From Polytrichum commune (taxonomy: Eukaryota > Streptophyta > Polytrichopsida > Polytrichales > Polytrichaceae), in NCBI GenBank assembly GCA_950295325.1, contig OX485804.1, positions 26,662,001 through 26,726,000 of the forward strand: a stretch of 64,000 bases of DNA. The letters run 5' to 3'. Shown one piece after another: positions 12,690 to 23,623 of the stretch. Positions within the stretch are counted from its first letter, which is position 1; each line of letters opens with the position of its first letter. The notes beneath the pieces were generated by a model. That model was not told the DNA's origin. It was given only the letters and a program-made list of their open reading frames with translations, and ran no database searches. The translations under genes and the position numbers were made by a program.

Positions 12690-12860
12690 CATTGCCGCGT
12701 TTACACCTGCTCAAACTATTGAGAGCTGGAGGATTGCTCTTTGAGGAACCCAATCAAGCTCTCAACAGTTTGAGCTTTGGATACAAGCTTGTCAAATCCA
12801 AGGCATCAAACTCCCAAAAACCTTTCAATGGAGTTGCAAGTTTGAGCTAACGTCAATTTG
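12690..12860 (+). repeat. Hairpin-bearing dispersed repeat, copy 1
   Basis: Matches 31285-31440, which lies in intron 6 of the SecY gene. Shared blocks are TGCTCAAACTATTGAGAGC or TGCTTAAACTATTGAGAGC, AGTTTGAGCTTTGGAT, TCAAACTCC and GCAAGTTTG. Both copies hold the inverted pair AAACTATTGAG ... CTCAAYAGTTT, as in small fold-back elements. The ends and any target duplication are unclear. Confidence 0.65.
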
Positions 12861-12874
12861 AGGTCTAGAGTGAA

Positions 12875-12894
12875 GGGGGGGGGGGGGGGGGGGG
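12875..12894 (+). repeat. Homopolymer G run
   Basis: An uninterrupted run of about 20 G. Its length should be treated as uncertain because such runs are error-prone in sequencing. Confidence 0.85.
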
Positions 12895-13264
12895 CCAAAG
12901 CATTCAGGTTAGAGCATTTCTAGGTCAAATCTGGTGTTGGGTCGTAGCAGTTGTTGCAATGTCATCACGATTGATAGATCCTGTTACTGACAGTGAAAAT
13001 CTCCAGGAATTGAATGGAACAAGCTCAATAGTTTAAGTCAGCTCAAATTTTGGTGGATTGGCTAATGGAAGTAGAACTTACGTGTAATCCCTGCCCAGTG
13101 ATTTCAAGTATGAAAGATCTCTCTCCACACGTAATCAGGGATACTTCAATGTTCCTGATGAATTCATCCTCTATAATCTCTCTTTAGTGTTCAGAAATTT
13201 CTGTATCAAGCACGGAGTTTCTCTCTTTCAGTGGTTAAGTAATTTCAGCAAGGTTATTGAGCAT

Positions 13265-13606
13265 AGGTTGCTTAAGATTTGAGTCACATGTCAGTGCAGC
13301 CCCAACCATGACCTTGTTCTTGAGGTTTTTTGGTTGGAGTCTTCGAATTCAAGAGAAGGTTGTTGTCGAGGAAACCAATCTTGGGCATGATTAGGGTTTT
13401 GGAGGCCTCTACTATGGGCTTGTAATTATGAGCAGACGTTTGCTCGCGATTTGAGTCACATCCTAATTCTTGAACTCTTTGGTCGAGACTTTAAACTTAA
13501 GGCTTTAAGTTTTGGTTAGAGACTTTGAATTCAAGAGAAGGTTGTTGTTGAGGAAACTAATCTTTTTCATAATTAGGGTTACGGTGGCCTCTACTTACTA
13601 TGGGCT
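13265..13606 (+). repeat. Tandem duplication upstream of the LYR gene
   Basis: Two units of about 175 bp run in the order GATTTGAGTCACAT, then GGTTGGAGTCTTCGAATTC or GGTTAGAGACTTTGAATTC, AAGAGAAGGTTGTTGT, AGGAAAC, ATTAGGGTT and GGCCTCTACT...TATGGGCT. The second ends about 125 bases before the LYR start codon, so the duplication falls in the likely promoter or 5' leader. Confidence 0.8.
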
Positions 13607-13731
13607 AGTATTTTTGATCCATTTGGCCATTGAAGTAGAGATATGGAGCAGTAACCAACTATAGCCAAAAACATTTGTCAGAAAGCAGGTGGATAGAAAA
13701 TTGAGGAAGTGAAGAAAAGAGGGAGACAACA

Positions 13732-15919
13732 ATGTGGCGGTGGAGTGGGAGGGGAGCAAGTTCAATCCGTAGGCTCCACAACGGGCCAGACACGCTCGAA
13801 GAGTTGGTGGAACGCCATGTGACCAAGAAGGGAAACAACAAATTGGTGCACCCAAGCGCGGGATTAACGACCACGAGGCGGGAAGCATTGGCTTTGTACC
13901 GCGAAATTTTGCGGGCAACACGGCTCTTCACATGGACAAATGAGCAAGGAGTGTCTTGGTAAGCCTCTTTTTTTGAACATTTCTTTGCTCCGCGAGGGCC
14001 GTAGACGTGATGATAATTGCTTGAAGGGTGGCTTAAATTCAAGGCCTTAAACTGGATCCCATTGGAACTTTGAGCTTAAACCGCCTAAGGCCCGGAAGAG
14101 TGCTCGTATGGGTGACCTTCCTAGCACTTAATTTCCGGTGCACCTTACCATTATTACTGTCCACCCAATCATAAGTCGTGGAATCCAGGTGAACCAAATT
14201 TTTCAACCAACCATGTGGGAACACACTCTGGTTTGTAAAATTTGTAAAACATAACTTGGGGTTTCATGGAGGTATTGCTCAATATGACCAGAGTCACATA
14301 ATACTCAGTGGGTGGTTTTGAACAGCGTGAATTTAGATAAGATATGAAAATTGTTTTCGTCTATTTTATAAGGAGATCTGCATTGTTGTATTTTTACAAT
14401 CCTGATGAAAAATGAGATAACTGCTGATAACTAGACCTAAAACCATTACCAAGGATCTCCTGGATCTACCTAGTTCAACTGGCTATAGTTTGTGGGATCC
14501 TTTATTTGGCAAATTTTGAGTGCATCCCTATGTATGTGTATCTGGAAATGAACTTATCGTCCACCTCTGTTTTTTATATTCAAGCTTGCATCTCTCACAT
14601 AGAATAATGTGCAAATTGTCAGCAACTAAATAGAATTGATTTTGGTACCTGAAATTTCATATTCTCTTAATAACAATAGACCCTCAAGACTCTGTTGTGT
14701 TGATGAACAGGAGGGATCTTTTGCGTGCAAGTGCAAGGCAAGAGTATGAGCATGCCCGCTACGAAACAGATCCTGAAGTTGTGAGCCTTTTGATCCAACA
14801 TCTTGTTTACAATGTCAGTCAAGGAGTCAGATTCCAATGAGGGCACTCAAGGTCGCCATTTAGATTGAAATACTTGTTGAAGGACTTGAACATAGAACAT
14901 GAACCCATCCAGCAGGTTTTGAAGCAGGGTTTGTGTTCTGGTTAATCGTCTCTTTAAGTAGATGGATTCTTTGTATTTCTCCAACAGAAAGTATAGCTAT
15001 TGTTGAGCTTTTCTGCAAAAATGGTTAGTGATTGTGACTATGCTTTTCATTGTTCGTGAGGTAAGGGGGCCTTCAACAGACACTTTTAGCTCGGCATCCA
15101 CTTCTTATAGGATACGAAACAAACAATTAGTGAGATGATTAGCAAATCCAAATCATGCCCATAGCTGTTTCCCTCATATTTTCAGAGGTCATATGAATAT
15201 CTTATTCATCTTCAAAGTGAAGATCATCTTTTCTTTTCTAAATGATCATATAGGTCCTCCTGATTATGTTGACTATTGAGCCTAGAGTGGTTAACAAATT
15301 TTGCGCACATAGTCCAATCTCATTTAAACAAATGCCTTTTTGGTGTCCCTTCTTAGATCCACACCTTACTGTACACCACCCAAATATAGGTGTCCGTTTT
15401 CGACAAGTAACTGAATTAGCCTGCTCACCTTACTCATGAACATGATTGATGTATATTTTGTTGTGCTCCAGATTGCCAGGTCGCTGGTTGTTGGAACGGA
15501 CGCGGTCCAGGCTGCTCTAGACAAGGTGCTGTGCTGGGTATCTCTACACCTCACCTCTTTTAGGATCAGATTTTGAGAAGGTATAATGCAAGCCTGTAAA
15601 TTTCCCACTAGCAATTGAACTATGTGTGTGCAGATTGCTAAACATTTCCATCTGCGTCTTACCATTGTAATTATATAGAATGTTATGCATGAAAACTGGT
15701 AGATGCTGTTTTTTTGTGGCTGCTGGTAGGACTTTATTCATGCTTGTTAGAGGTGTTTGATATCTTGCATTTTAAGTCATCCTTCAGGACAGGACAGGCA
15801 GACATTTTAATGGGTCTGATTTTTCTTGGGTTCTTGTCTAGTTTGCTGTGAAGCGGGAGGAGCTGCTGAAAAAGGACTCTTCGCCAAATAATCAAGCAGG
15901 TCCAGGTAGGTGGGATTAG
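13732..15919 (+). CDS. LYR-motif (Complex1_LYR-like) protein, probably mitochondrial
   Basis: Four exons read by hand (13732-13958, 14711-14780, 15472-15525, 15842-15919) hold one frame of 142 residues. The N-terminus (MWRWSGRGASSIRRLHNG) is basic, with W, S and R but no acid, as in a mitochondrial presequence. The LYR tripeptide lies in REALALYREILRATRLFTW, followed by an arginine-rich helix (WRDLLRASARQEYEHARYET) and then VVGTDAVQAALDKF. Proteins of this superfamily act with acyl carrier protein in Fe-S cluster delivery and in assembly of respiratory complexes; which role this one has is not visible. The last exon reads into TAG directly. A GTAGGT at 15906 could instead splice to a short exon near 18012, giving another C-terminus. 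Intron 2 contains an R1 repeat. Confidence 0.75.
15095..15440 (+). repeat. Repeat R1, copy in LYR intron 2
   Basis: Shares the R1 landmarks CCACTTCTTATAGGATACGAAAC, AATTAGTGAGATGATTAGCAAATCC, ATGAATATCTTATTCATC, GTTGACTATTGAGCCTAGA, TTTTGCGCACATAGTCCAAT and TTAGATCCACACC. It ends just before exon 3. Confidence 0.75.
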
Positions 15920-18109
15920 GTTCAGTTAGTGATGAATCAAGGCTGTATAGTATAGTGCTCAATTCTTCAAGTGTTAGGTGCTCTGACCATGTTATAAAAT
16001 TCAATCTTACTCTTTATCACTTAATTTCGAGCCACTTATCTGTTTATGTGTTGTTTTGTACATGAAGCGTCAGTGTCAGGGCAGCATATGTTTGCTGCTC
16101 ATCTGAATTGTCTCTGTGTATACACATTTATAGTTTCATATTCAAGGAAATGATTCCAGAAGAAATTTTAAGCATCTAGGCCTTGTATAGCCACATGTGA
16201 GGTTATTACCTTATAGCCTTGGTTACGTTGGTTTATAAGTTTATGAAATTTTTGAAATGATAATGCTTGATAGTTGTGCATATATATGAAAGGATGCGAG
16301 GAGCAGAAACTTTAGTAAAGTCTGCTTTGTCAGAGTAAGAAAGTGACTTTGGTAAATGGGCATCAATTGACATGCTCGTCATGATTTCCCAAAGGACTGT
16401 TGGTAGCATTCATTGCTCAAATCAAGAACTTGCTTTCAGCTTTGTTACAAGATGGAAGGAACGAAATTTTATCCAATCTCTATCTAGTGGAATAGAAACA
16501 GAGGATTCTTGGTGGCGTCAACATTTATGTTCTGCTCCCCTTGGAGCTACTCAATGCATATGTACCCCCTATTAAAAGATGGCTACAATTGTCATCCAAC
16601 TCCGTCTGTATATATGGGACTATTCAGTACCTATTGCACTATTATGTCCTGACTCTGGGTCATAGGAAATGGCATGCTATGTACTTATATTGCAGATTCC
16701 ATACCAACTTGTTGATTTCCAAAGAAAATTTATTTGGATCACCTTAAGCTTGTTGAATTCAATCGTAGTGCCAAATTAATTTGTGCGCCACCATTAGTTT
16801 GTGACATCAAGTGAAACAGAGGGATCATCACAGTGTGTTCACGTTGTATAAAATGCATAGCACTAGTCATTACATATGTGCATGCAAGGAGAAGTCATTA
16901 AATGAGAAGCAGTAGAAGATGAGTTCATGAGTTTTTGAACTGCTTGGTACTGCCCCTACAAACTTGCACAGAATACTGAGTTCATTCTGCTTTTACAATT
17001 TATAGCCTGATTGGAGTTGAGGATTAACTTACTGCAGTACATATATCTAGAGCTTTTGGTCTGATTATCCAACAAGTCCCAAGGGTAGAGGGTGTTAATC
17101 CCATCCCCATCCCAGAAGGGCACCTTTTGCATGCCTCCTAGACCCCTAACCGGTGCAAAGCAGGGGGAAGATTTGGGCAAGCATCAGGGCGTCGCTAGGG
17201 GTGGGTTATTTATGTATTTTATTTGGCTCCATAAGCAAAAATATAAAGACTTGATTTTCTTTTTTAAATCTATTTAAAGAAGTTCATTATGAATACAATG
17301 TTTTTGACCTAGATTACAGTAGGTAGTGGGACTTTCTCTTCAAAGTAAGACCTAGGTAGTAGGTACTAACAAGAGAATTAGCCAGCTCTGCAACCATACT
17401 TCTGTAATAATTGGTAGGCACCTAAGGTGTGTGAGCCTTATGTGGGCACTTTTTTTTTTTATTGGACACCTACATTTGAAAGGTATATGGCAAGCCTCGT
17501 ATTCTAAAATGGACACCAAAAAGACATGTGCTATGATCACATTCCACTATTTTCTCAAAATATAGACACCATTCTAGATTCAACTGTTAATACCACAATT
17601 GGAAGGGCCCATGTGATTGTTAAAAGAAGGAGAATCTCCACTTTGATCTATTATAATGTAATCCAGAAACTTCAAATGTAAGTATTTTGTGATTCAAAAT
17701 TGCTAACCAGACGAGGCAATACTCAACTAGATCCAACACTCCAAATTGTCATTGGAGTTGGAAGTGCCCACAATATGGCCAAATACCTTCGTCCAAGAAT
17801 AAATTGTTATTCTGCTGTGGTCCTTCCCTTCTGTCACCTTACACAAACATGGAAGAATCTCATATACATCTTTCCTTTATGTAACTCTTATTTGCATCAC
17901 ATTGATCAGTTCCTGAAACACTTATTACAGTTGGTGATGATCTACTTGCAATGAAATGTAGGAAATGGCAGCACCAATCTTTAAGCAAATGAACTGGTGA
18001 TTTTCACACAGGAAAGAACCTCCTCCAGATGTACCTTTTCTTATGTGTAAGTCGTATCTGGGTCACAGTCGGTGATGTTCCTTTCCACGTGAATTTGAGT
18101 TTATGATTT
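15920..18109. other. Intergenic stretch between LYR and copine genes
   Basis: No gene is recognised between these convergent genes. An inverted partial R1 copy lies near 17430-17580 (ATTGGACACCTACATTTGAAA through ATGGACACC). A stretch near 18012-18075 could be an extra 3' exon of the LYR gene, but the phase is uncertain. Confidence 0.5.
17430..17580 (-). repeat. Repeat R1, inverted partial copy
   Basis: Reversed, it gives GGTGTCCATTTTAGAATACG...CCATATACC followed by TTTCAAATGTAGGTGTCC. This matches the 3' part of R1 (GGTGTCTGTTCTTAGATCC...CGTACCACTCAAATGTGGATGTC at 25860-25910). Confidence 0.6.
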
Positions 18110-19762
18110 TCAATGTGCAGCCGATGATGGTCGGAGGTTCGGCTGTATATTCCTCAACTTCATGTAGGATACCAGCTGGTCGGGCAGCTCTTTCAACAAC
18201 TTTTTGGCCGCGGATTCAATCTTGTCGGCACTCTTGATGGGGACGAACTGCACGATGTCACGCTCCGCTTTTCTTCCATCTCGCGTTGTCAAGCGCTTCT
18301 TGTCAGAATCCAAAAACTCCATAGCACCGAAATCTGCACTCCCAACCCCGACAATGAGCAAGGAGATAGGGTAATGTGAGGCATGGACGATGGCATTGAC
18401 GGTGTCATCCAAATCGATAATCTCGCCATCCGTGATAATGAGGAGCACATAGTACTTTAGCTTCGACTTGGGATCTGAGGATGCAATTTGAGCAGCCGTG
18501 TTGATGACCGGTGCAAACAAGGTAGGGCCGTAGAGCTCCACGGTCTGCACAGCTTGCGAGTATACAGCCAAAATACCTTGGATGCCAAACACCTGAGTGT
18601 TGCTCAAAGGAAAACAATGGGATACAGTTCGCCTGTCTGGTTTCCCCCCGAACCCGAAGCAAGGGAACTGTTTATCTGTGTCATAATGTTGCAAAACTCC
18701 GCCTACGGCATGAATGGCCGTTTGATAGGCATTGAACTGTCCCGAGGGGTCGATGTAATGGAGTGACCCTGGCTGCCAAGGGTCACCATTGGAAGCAGTG
18801 AAATCAACCGCCACGAGAAAGTTGATCTCACACCCACCGCACACATAGTCCAAGAATCCATAGACAGGCATAACCTTACACTCCTCCACAAAGAGCTTCC
18901 CTCGACATTTGGAAGCTCCACTCTTGGATGTGGGACGAGTAAGATCCAGGGAACCGTGTGACTCTTTCAATTGCAAGAGCTTGTTTATTGAAACGTCCAC
19001 CATTCCAATTAGCTTGTGGCTCCCAACCGAGTTGTGGTCGAAACACTCAATCCTCACAGGCCGATCCAAATTGCTGTTGCACAGCGGGTGAATGTTCCTC
19101 CGGATGCGGTCCCACTTAGGGTTAAGGTTGTTGTTGATGGTTTCGGTGTCGAAAACAGCTGTGGCCATATCATCTTGTTGGATTCTTGAGAATCTAAGAA
19201 ACGGGTCACTCTTGGAGAAGTATTCTTGATTTTCGAGGTCGGAGCACCGCAACAAAATCTCCAGTTGGAGTGGTTTCGAGTTCCCAACCTCTTCGGCTCG
19301 GATGGTGAGGGATCCTCTGATACTCAAAGTATCGCTCCCTTGCAGTTCCCGGGTTAGGACTTGTCCAGGTGATGCCAAAACTTCAGCAAGGATGCATTGC
19401 ATTTCACCCAAATAGTCTTGTTTCTTAAGTTTGAGCTTCTCCGAGGCTTTCTGTGTGTAATCCGAGTCCGCATCATACACGACAAACATAAGTTGCTGGA
19501 CTTCTTCGAATTTGTAGTTGATTGTTAGCCCCTGGATCCATGCTGGATCGTTTGTATTGGGCTTCACCTCCGTTCGCCCAAATTCTTCACGTTTGCCTTC
19601 GACCGAAGTGACATACCCCACGAGCATAGGATCGCTCTTTGACATTATGTCCTTGTTGCGTAAGCCCTTCGCGGAAAATGACAACTGAATTTTGGGACAA
19701 GATGTTCCGCCGGCCATTTGCAAACCGCCGAAGGCCTGAGGGAGACTAGAATTCGGATCCAT
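18110..19762 (-). CDS. Copine: two C2 domains plus copine/vWA domain
   Basis: A 550-residue protein encoded without introns. Copines are calcium-dependent membrane-binding proteins; the plant BONZAI members act at the plasma membrane and restrain immune responses. The order is C2A (about 22-150), C2B (about 160-290) and a von Willebrand A-type copine domain (about 300-525). Candidate calcium-binding acids are D44 (SKSDP) and D97/D99/D101 in C2A, and D186 (SKSDP) and D242 in C2B. The vWA metal site is D320, T322 and S324 (DFTASNGDP), with ITDG at 443-446. The usual plant N-terminus, Met-Gly for myristoylation, is absent: this protein starts MDPNSS. Phrases such as ELYGPTLFAPVIN and QLVSYM look closer to animal copines than to BON proteins as I remember them. 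Lack of introns suggests a retrocopy or intron loss, yet the frame is intact. The start is the first ATG after a stop. Confidence 0.93.
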   Translation of the reverse strand: MDPNSSLPQAFGGLQMAGGTSCPKIQLSFSAKGLRNKDIMSKSDPMLVGYVTSVEGKREEFGRTEVKPNTNDPAWIQGLTINYKFEEVQQLMFVVYDADSDYTQKASEKLKLKKQDYLGEMQCILAEVLASPGQVLTRELQGSDTLSIRGSLTIRAEEVGNSKPLQLEILLRCSDLENQEYFSKSDPFLRFSRIQQDDMATAVFDTETINNNLNPKWDRIRRNIHPLCNSNLDRPVRIECFDHNSVGSHKLIGMVDVSINKLLQLKESHGSLDLTRPTSKSGASKCRGKLFVEECKVMPVYGFLDYVCGGCEINFLVAVDFTASNGDPWQPGSLHYIDPSGQFNAYQTAIHAVGGVLQHYDTDKQFPCFGFGGKPDRRTVSHCFPLSNTQVFGIQGILAVYSQAVQTVELYGPTLFAPVINTAAQIASSDPKSKLKYYVLLIITDGEIIDLDDTVNAIVHASHYPISLLIVGVGSADFGAMEFLDSDKKRLTTRDGRKAERDIVQFVPIKSADKIESAAKKLLKELPDQLVSYMKLRNIQPNLRPSSAAH

Positions 19763-20069
19763 AGCTAGCTCTCAAGCTAACAAAGCTCCCCTTGCTTTGC
19801 AGATATAATCTCCAAAGTAACTCAAATGGCAGATAACCTTCTCGTTCGCCTAAATTTTTGAGAAAGATGCGCGGATGAGCTGATGTGTTAGTGCTAAGAA
19901 ACTAATGAGAAAATAGGATGCAGAGATAAATTTTGATTACAAATAGCTTTCTAGGTTCAGGGATTAAGATTTAGGGTAAACAGGAATTAAAAACAATGAT
20001 AAAGGCCTCAGTTCCGAAGGAGGTAATCACGTACTCAACAGCTGGGTAAGAATAATTACGGTCTTATGT

Positions 20070-20240
20070 GGGCCTTTTGTGGTCACTCTTCTTGATTGGA
20101 CACCCTTATTTGAGTGGCATATGGCAAGGATTGTAGTTAAGAATAGACACCAAAAGACTTCATGATTTAACTTACTATGAGATTGGATATGCCCTACTTA
20201 GCTCATATCAAACTATAGACACCATTCTGCATTCACTAGT
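20070..20240 (-). repeat. Repeat R1, inverted partial copy
   Basis: Reversed, GGTGTCTATTCTTAACTACA...GCCATATGCCACTCAAATAAGGGTGTCC matches the 3' part of R1. It lies about 300 bases upstream of the copine start, in that gene's likely promoter. Confidence 0.65.
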
Positions 20241-20729
20241 ACTATTGGGAGGTTCTCTATGATCTCAAGGAGAATGAAATTTCATTTTCAACTCGTATAA
20301 GTGCTGCATCCCAACTCCACTTCTGATGATCTTGAAATGACCAGTCTGTCTAATTCGCAATTGCTGACCAGATGAGAGAAGTCAACGGCCAAAATGAAAT
20401 GTGGAATTGGAAGTGCGCACATACCTTAACAAGAACAAATGAAGATGAAACTCAGTCCTAGAGAAGAAATCGGCAAATTTTCAAGTATGAGTGCAGAGCT
20501 ATACCTGGATGATTCTGATTTTGGGCAATTTCAAAGGGCAGCTACTTGTACAGTCTGGTCGGTACTCAGTTGGGCTTGCTGGCAGGTTCTGGAATGACAC
20601 AAAAAAATAACAGTCACCACACAAATTCTTAGTCTAAAACACAAAAGATTACACAGAGTTCGCACCAATGCAAGTCATGAGCATCACAGGTGGAAAGATA
20701 TAAGTCAGACATGTATATTCCGATACTTT

Positions 20730-21020
20730 TCTCTCTGCACCCACTTCTCGTAGGATATGAAACACGCAAGTAGTACGAGATTAATAGCAAGTGCAAAGAG
20801 GGTGTGCCAGTAGTCATTTGACTCATAATTTTCGGAGCTCACATGAAAATCTTATTCATTATCACAGTGAAGATCACTCTCGTGCACATGAAAAGGTCAT
20901 ATAGGTCCCTCCGATTATGTTGACTATTGAGCCTAGAATGGTGAACATTTTTTGACTCTTGTTAATGTCCGTTCTTAATCCACACCTAACCACATACCAG
21001 ATCACTGCTATGGTGGATTT
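20730..21020 (+). repeat. Repeat R1, intergenic copy
   Basis: Landmarks are CACCCACTTCTCGTAGGATATGAAACACGC, ATTTTCGGAGCTCACATGAAAATCTTATTC, AGGTCC followed by ATTATGTTGACTATTGAGCC, and TTAATCCACACCTAACCACATACCA. The central part is shorter than in other copies. Confidence 0.75.
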
Positions 21021-21926
21021 AGGCACGTCTACCTTATCTTACGCCTGTTAAGATGGAAAGATGATTACCCGGCTGAAACTTTACAATACGGGTGACCAGG
21101 CTTCAAAGCCACCGACAATCGCTGCCGACATCTATGTAGAGAGTCTAATGCGATCCGAGTACACAGCGAACAAGAATGCAAACAACAAGATGACCATATT
21201 ACTTCTACAACAATCCAAAACACCAAACCAAAACCAAGACATTGTGCACTCTCCCCGATCGAAGGAGCCCCGAGTGGGTTAGGCAGAATTTTTAGCGACG
21301 GATCCATTGGGCATGATCTGCCGAGAGAACGGCCAAAACATTGGTCCAAGACAGTGTTGCAGGAATTTCAAATGCAACATCGCCATGTCGGTAGCTAACT
21401 CCCACCATGAGCTTATGAATTTCAAACTCCTATATTGTTCATCACCACATGTGATCAGACTTCCCCCCTAGTGCGCGATGTGTGCAAATCGATGAGGAGG
21501 AATATCAACTGCCTCAGAAATCTCATCGAGTTCTAAAGCAGCGGCAGTACTCAGATCAAAAGCCTAACTGCAACAATTTACTTTGAAGACATACCCCAAA
21601 CTCACTCAATCTGCATCACCACTCCCAATGCAGACACGAAACATGCTCCCCCACAAACAACCCACAAGCATTTCTGCGATGAGCTTGGTACAACACCGTA
21701 CATTCACTTCAGATTCTTCGAAATTGGCGCCTTCATGAATTTACGCGCTTCTCGCCCTCCCACTAGACCTGCACTTTTCTCGCAACAACTCATCTTGCCC
21801 GGACACGGATGTATCTAGGTTATGACTTAGATTTCGTAGATAGATGGGAAAAGCATGATATAGGTACATAATGTACAATGCAACCCAAGCAATGCATCGT
21901 CTCCGAGGTTCACTGGCTCACATTTA

Positions 21927-22304
21927 GGGCCGGTTCACATGGGGTCCCAAGCCCCACTCATGTTAGCAAATCCCAACTTTTGAGCCTCAAGAAAGCATTA
22001 AAATATGGGTACTTATCATTAAAGTTGGATCTTTATTATTTAAAAAAAATATATTGGACTGACTTGTGTTGACAGTTGGGACTAGCTACTGTATTTGTTC
22101 GACCCAATTCCCAACACAAGTTTCAAGCCTCATTTCCAAAAATTGTTGTCATGTGGGCACTCCATGTCATATTTGAGACTCAAGACTTGGGACCATGTGT
22201 GAAGTGGTCAGTCCCAACTTCCATGCACTCAACGGTTGAGATTGTGCAGATTGAGCTCAAGTGACTTTAGACTTAGGACTCTCGGACCCCATGTGAACCG
22301 ATTC
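21927..22304. mobile_element. Tourist-like MITE, 378 bp
   Basis: Terminal inverted repeats of about 21 bp are well kept: the left is GGGCC then GGTTCACATGGGGTCC, and the reversed right is GAATC then the same GGTTCACATGGGGTCC. TTA flanks both ends (21924-21926 and 22305-22307), as expected for PIF/Harbinger targets. No transposase is encoded. It appears younger than the related element at 9432-9917 because its ends are less diverged. Confidence 0.85.
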
Positions 22305-22331
22305 TTAATCTAGGTATTCTTCTAAATCTCG

Positions 22332-22352
22332 CGTGTGTGTGTGTGTGTGTGT
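22332..22352 (+). repeat. GT dinucleotide tract
   Basis: About ten GT units in intergenic DNA. Confidence 0.85.
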
Positions 22353-23582
22353 GAAAAGCTTGAGATAGGTACATAGTGTCTTTTACGAAATGCTCGTATA
22401 GTATAGTTCCTCTGCAAAGAGCGACAAAACCATGGGTTTAATCCTTCTTTGAGGGAAAAAAAAATCTATCAATAGTTCATTAGCTTGTTGTATATCAAAG
22501 CCTATTTTAAAAGTTGGATGAAATTTTTGGGACCTCACATTTTCATCTCTCCAAGTTTGAGAGAATTTTAAGATCTAAAATAGGGTATGTGCATGGGACC
22601 TACTGTCCTAAATCCCGGATTAGCCTATGCAAGGCTGGCTTGGTTCACCCATCCTAGTAGGACAAGCCAAAAAGCCATTCTTTAATAGCCCGACATGCAC
22701 CATTCTTTGTGTATTGGTATTCAAGCATTCATAAAACTTGGGATGACGTTGTGTGAATTCTCATAAACTCAAGGTTGGGGACTAGCTCATGGTTTCATCT
22801 GCTTCACTTTACAAATAACTCTAATGTATTATTATACAATGTTGGGTTGGTATCACCTTTTTATTATACCATTTGGGTAGTGTGTTGAGAGGGGGGGGAT
22901 TAGCCGAAAATGCTAGCTTGGTATTCTCAAGCAAAACAATGAGGCCATTGGCTAGGAGGAGGGGGGAAGGAACTCCAGGTGTTTTGCAAGCCATCTTTGC
23001 AATTGTCGAGGCCTAGGATGGGTTCAATGTGGAAGCCGACATTGGCGGAGACATGATTGTTGTGAAATCCTCACATATTGTATATTAACCTAGAAATTTT
23101 TCTTGTTTCTAGAAAAAATGAAGTAGTAAGGCTCTTGTGAGGAGATCATCGATGGAAGATGAGGGGGAAGGGTGATTAATTGGGTCATGAGTATTTTTAA
23201 GGTGGCGGTGTTTGCAATTTCTTCACATTGCCTCGGCAATAGGTTCTTGTGTGTTGTGCATGTTGAAACATTTGAAACATGTTGGGTCTATGTATTTGAC
23301 GCGTCCCTTTCCTCAATAATATTTTTGGAGAGAAATAAAATTCTCAAGGTTTTATGTGTAATGTAAAGAACTGAATACATACTAAAGTCATAGTAGGGGA
23401 TCAGAAGGTGAGCTAGGGATAGTGCAAACTTGCAATTCAATTGGATATGCCTTGCCCACATCTTGGGGAAGCTTGCATCCTTAGGTACTAGAAGTGCACT
23501 TCTCAACAATTAAATTGCAAGTTTGCACTTGAGCCATGTGGCATGGATCTTTTTTTGCTTATGTCATGACTGACTAGATCCC

Positions 23583-23583
23583 T

Positions 23584-23622
<39 letters not shown>
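23583..23622 (+). repeat. GTT trinucleotide tract
   Basis: About thirteen GTT units in intergenic DNA. It is read as polyglutamine on the minus strand, but no gene supports that reading. Confidence 0.85.

Positions 23623-23623
<1 letters not shown>

Larger units (their letters stand above)
8072..13731. other. Intergenic stretch, no gene recognised
   Basis: About 5.6 kb between the transporter and the LYR gene. Long open frames are absent, and short ones have no recognisable domain. It contains a Tourist-like MITE (9432-9917), a short telomere-like tract, simple repeats, a dispersed hairpin repeat (12690-12860) and a local tandem duplication (13265-13606). It is A+T-rich throughout. Confidence 0.6.

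Noticed and set aside
18012-18075. Possible extra last exon of the LYR gene (KEPPPDVPFL frame)
   Set aside because: The reading phase does not fit the donor at 15906, and a direct stop after exon 4 is simpler; kept only as an alternative in the LYR entry.
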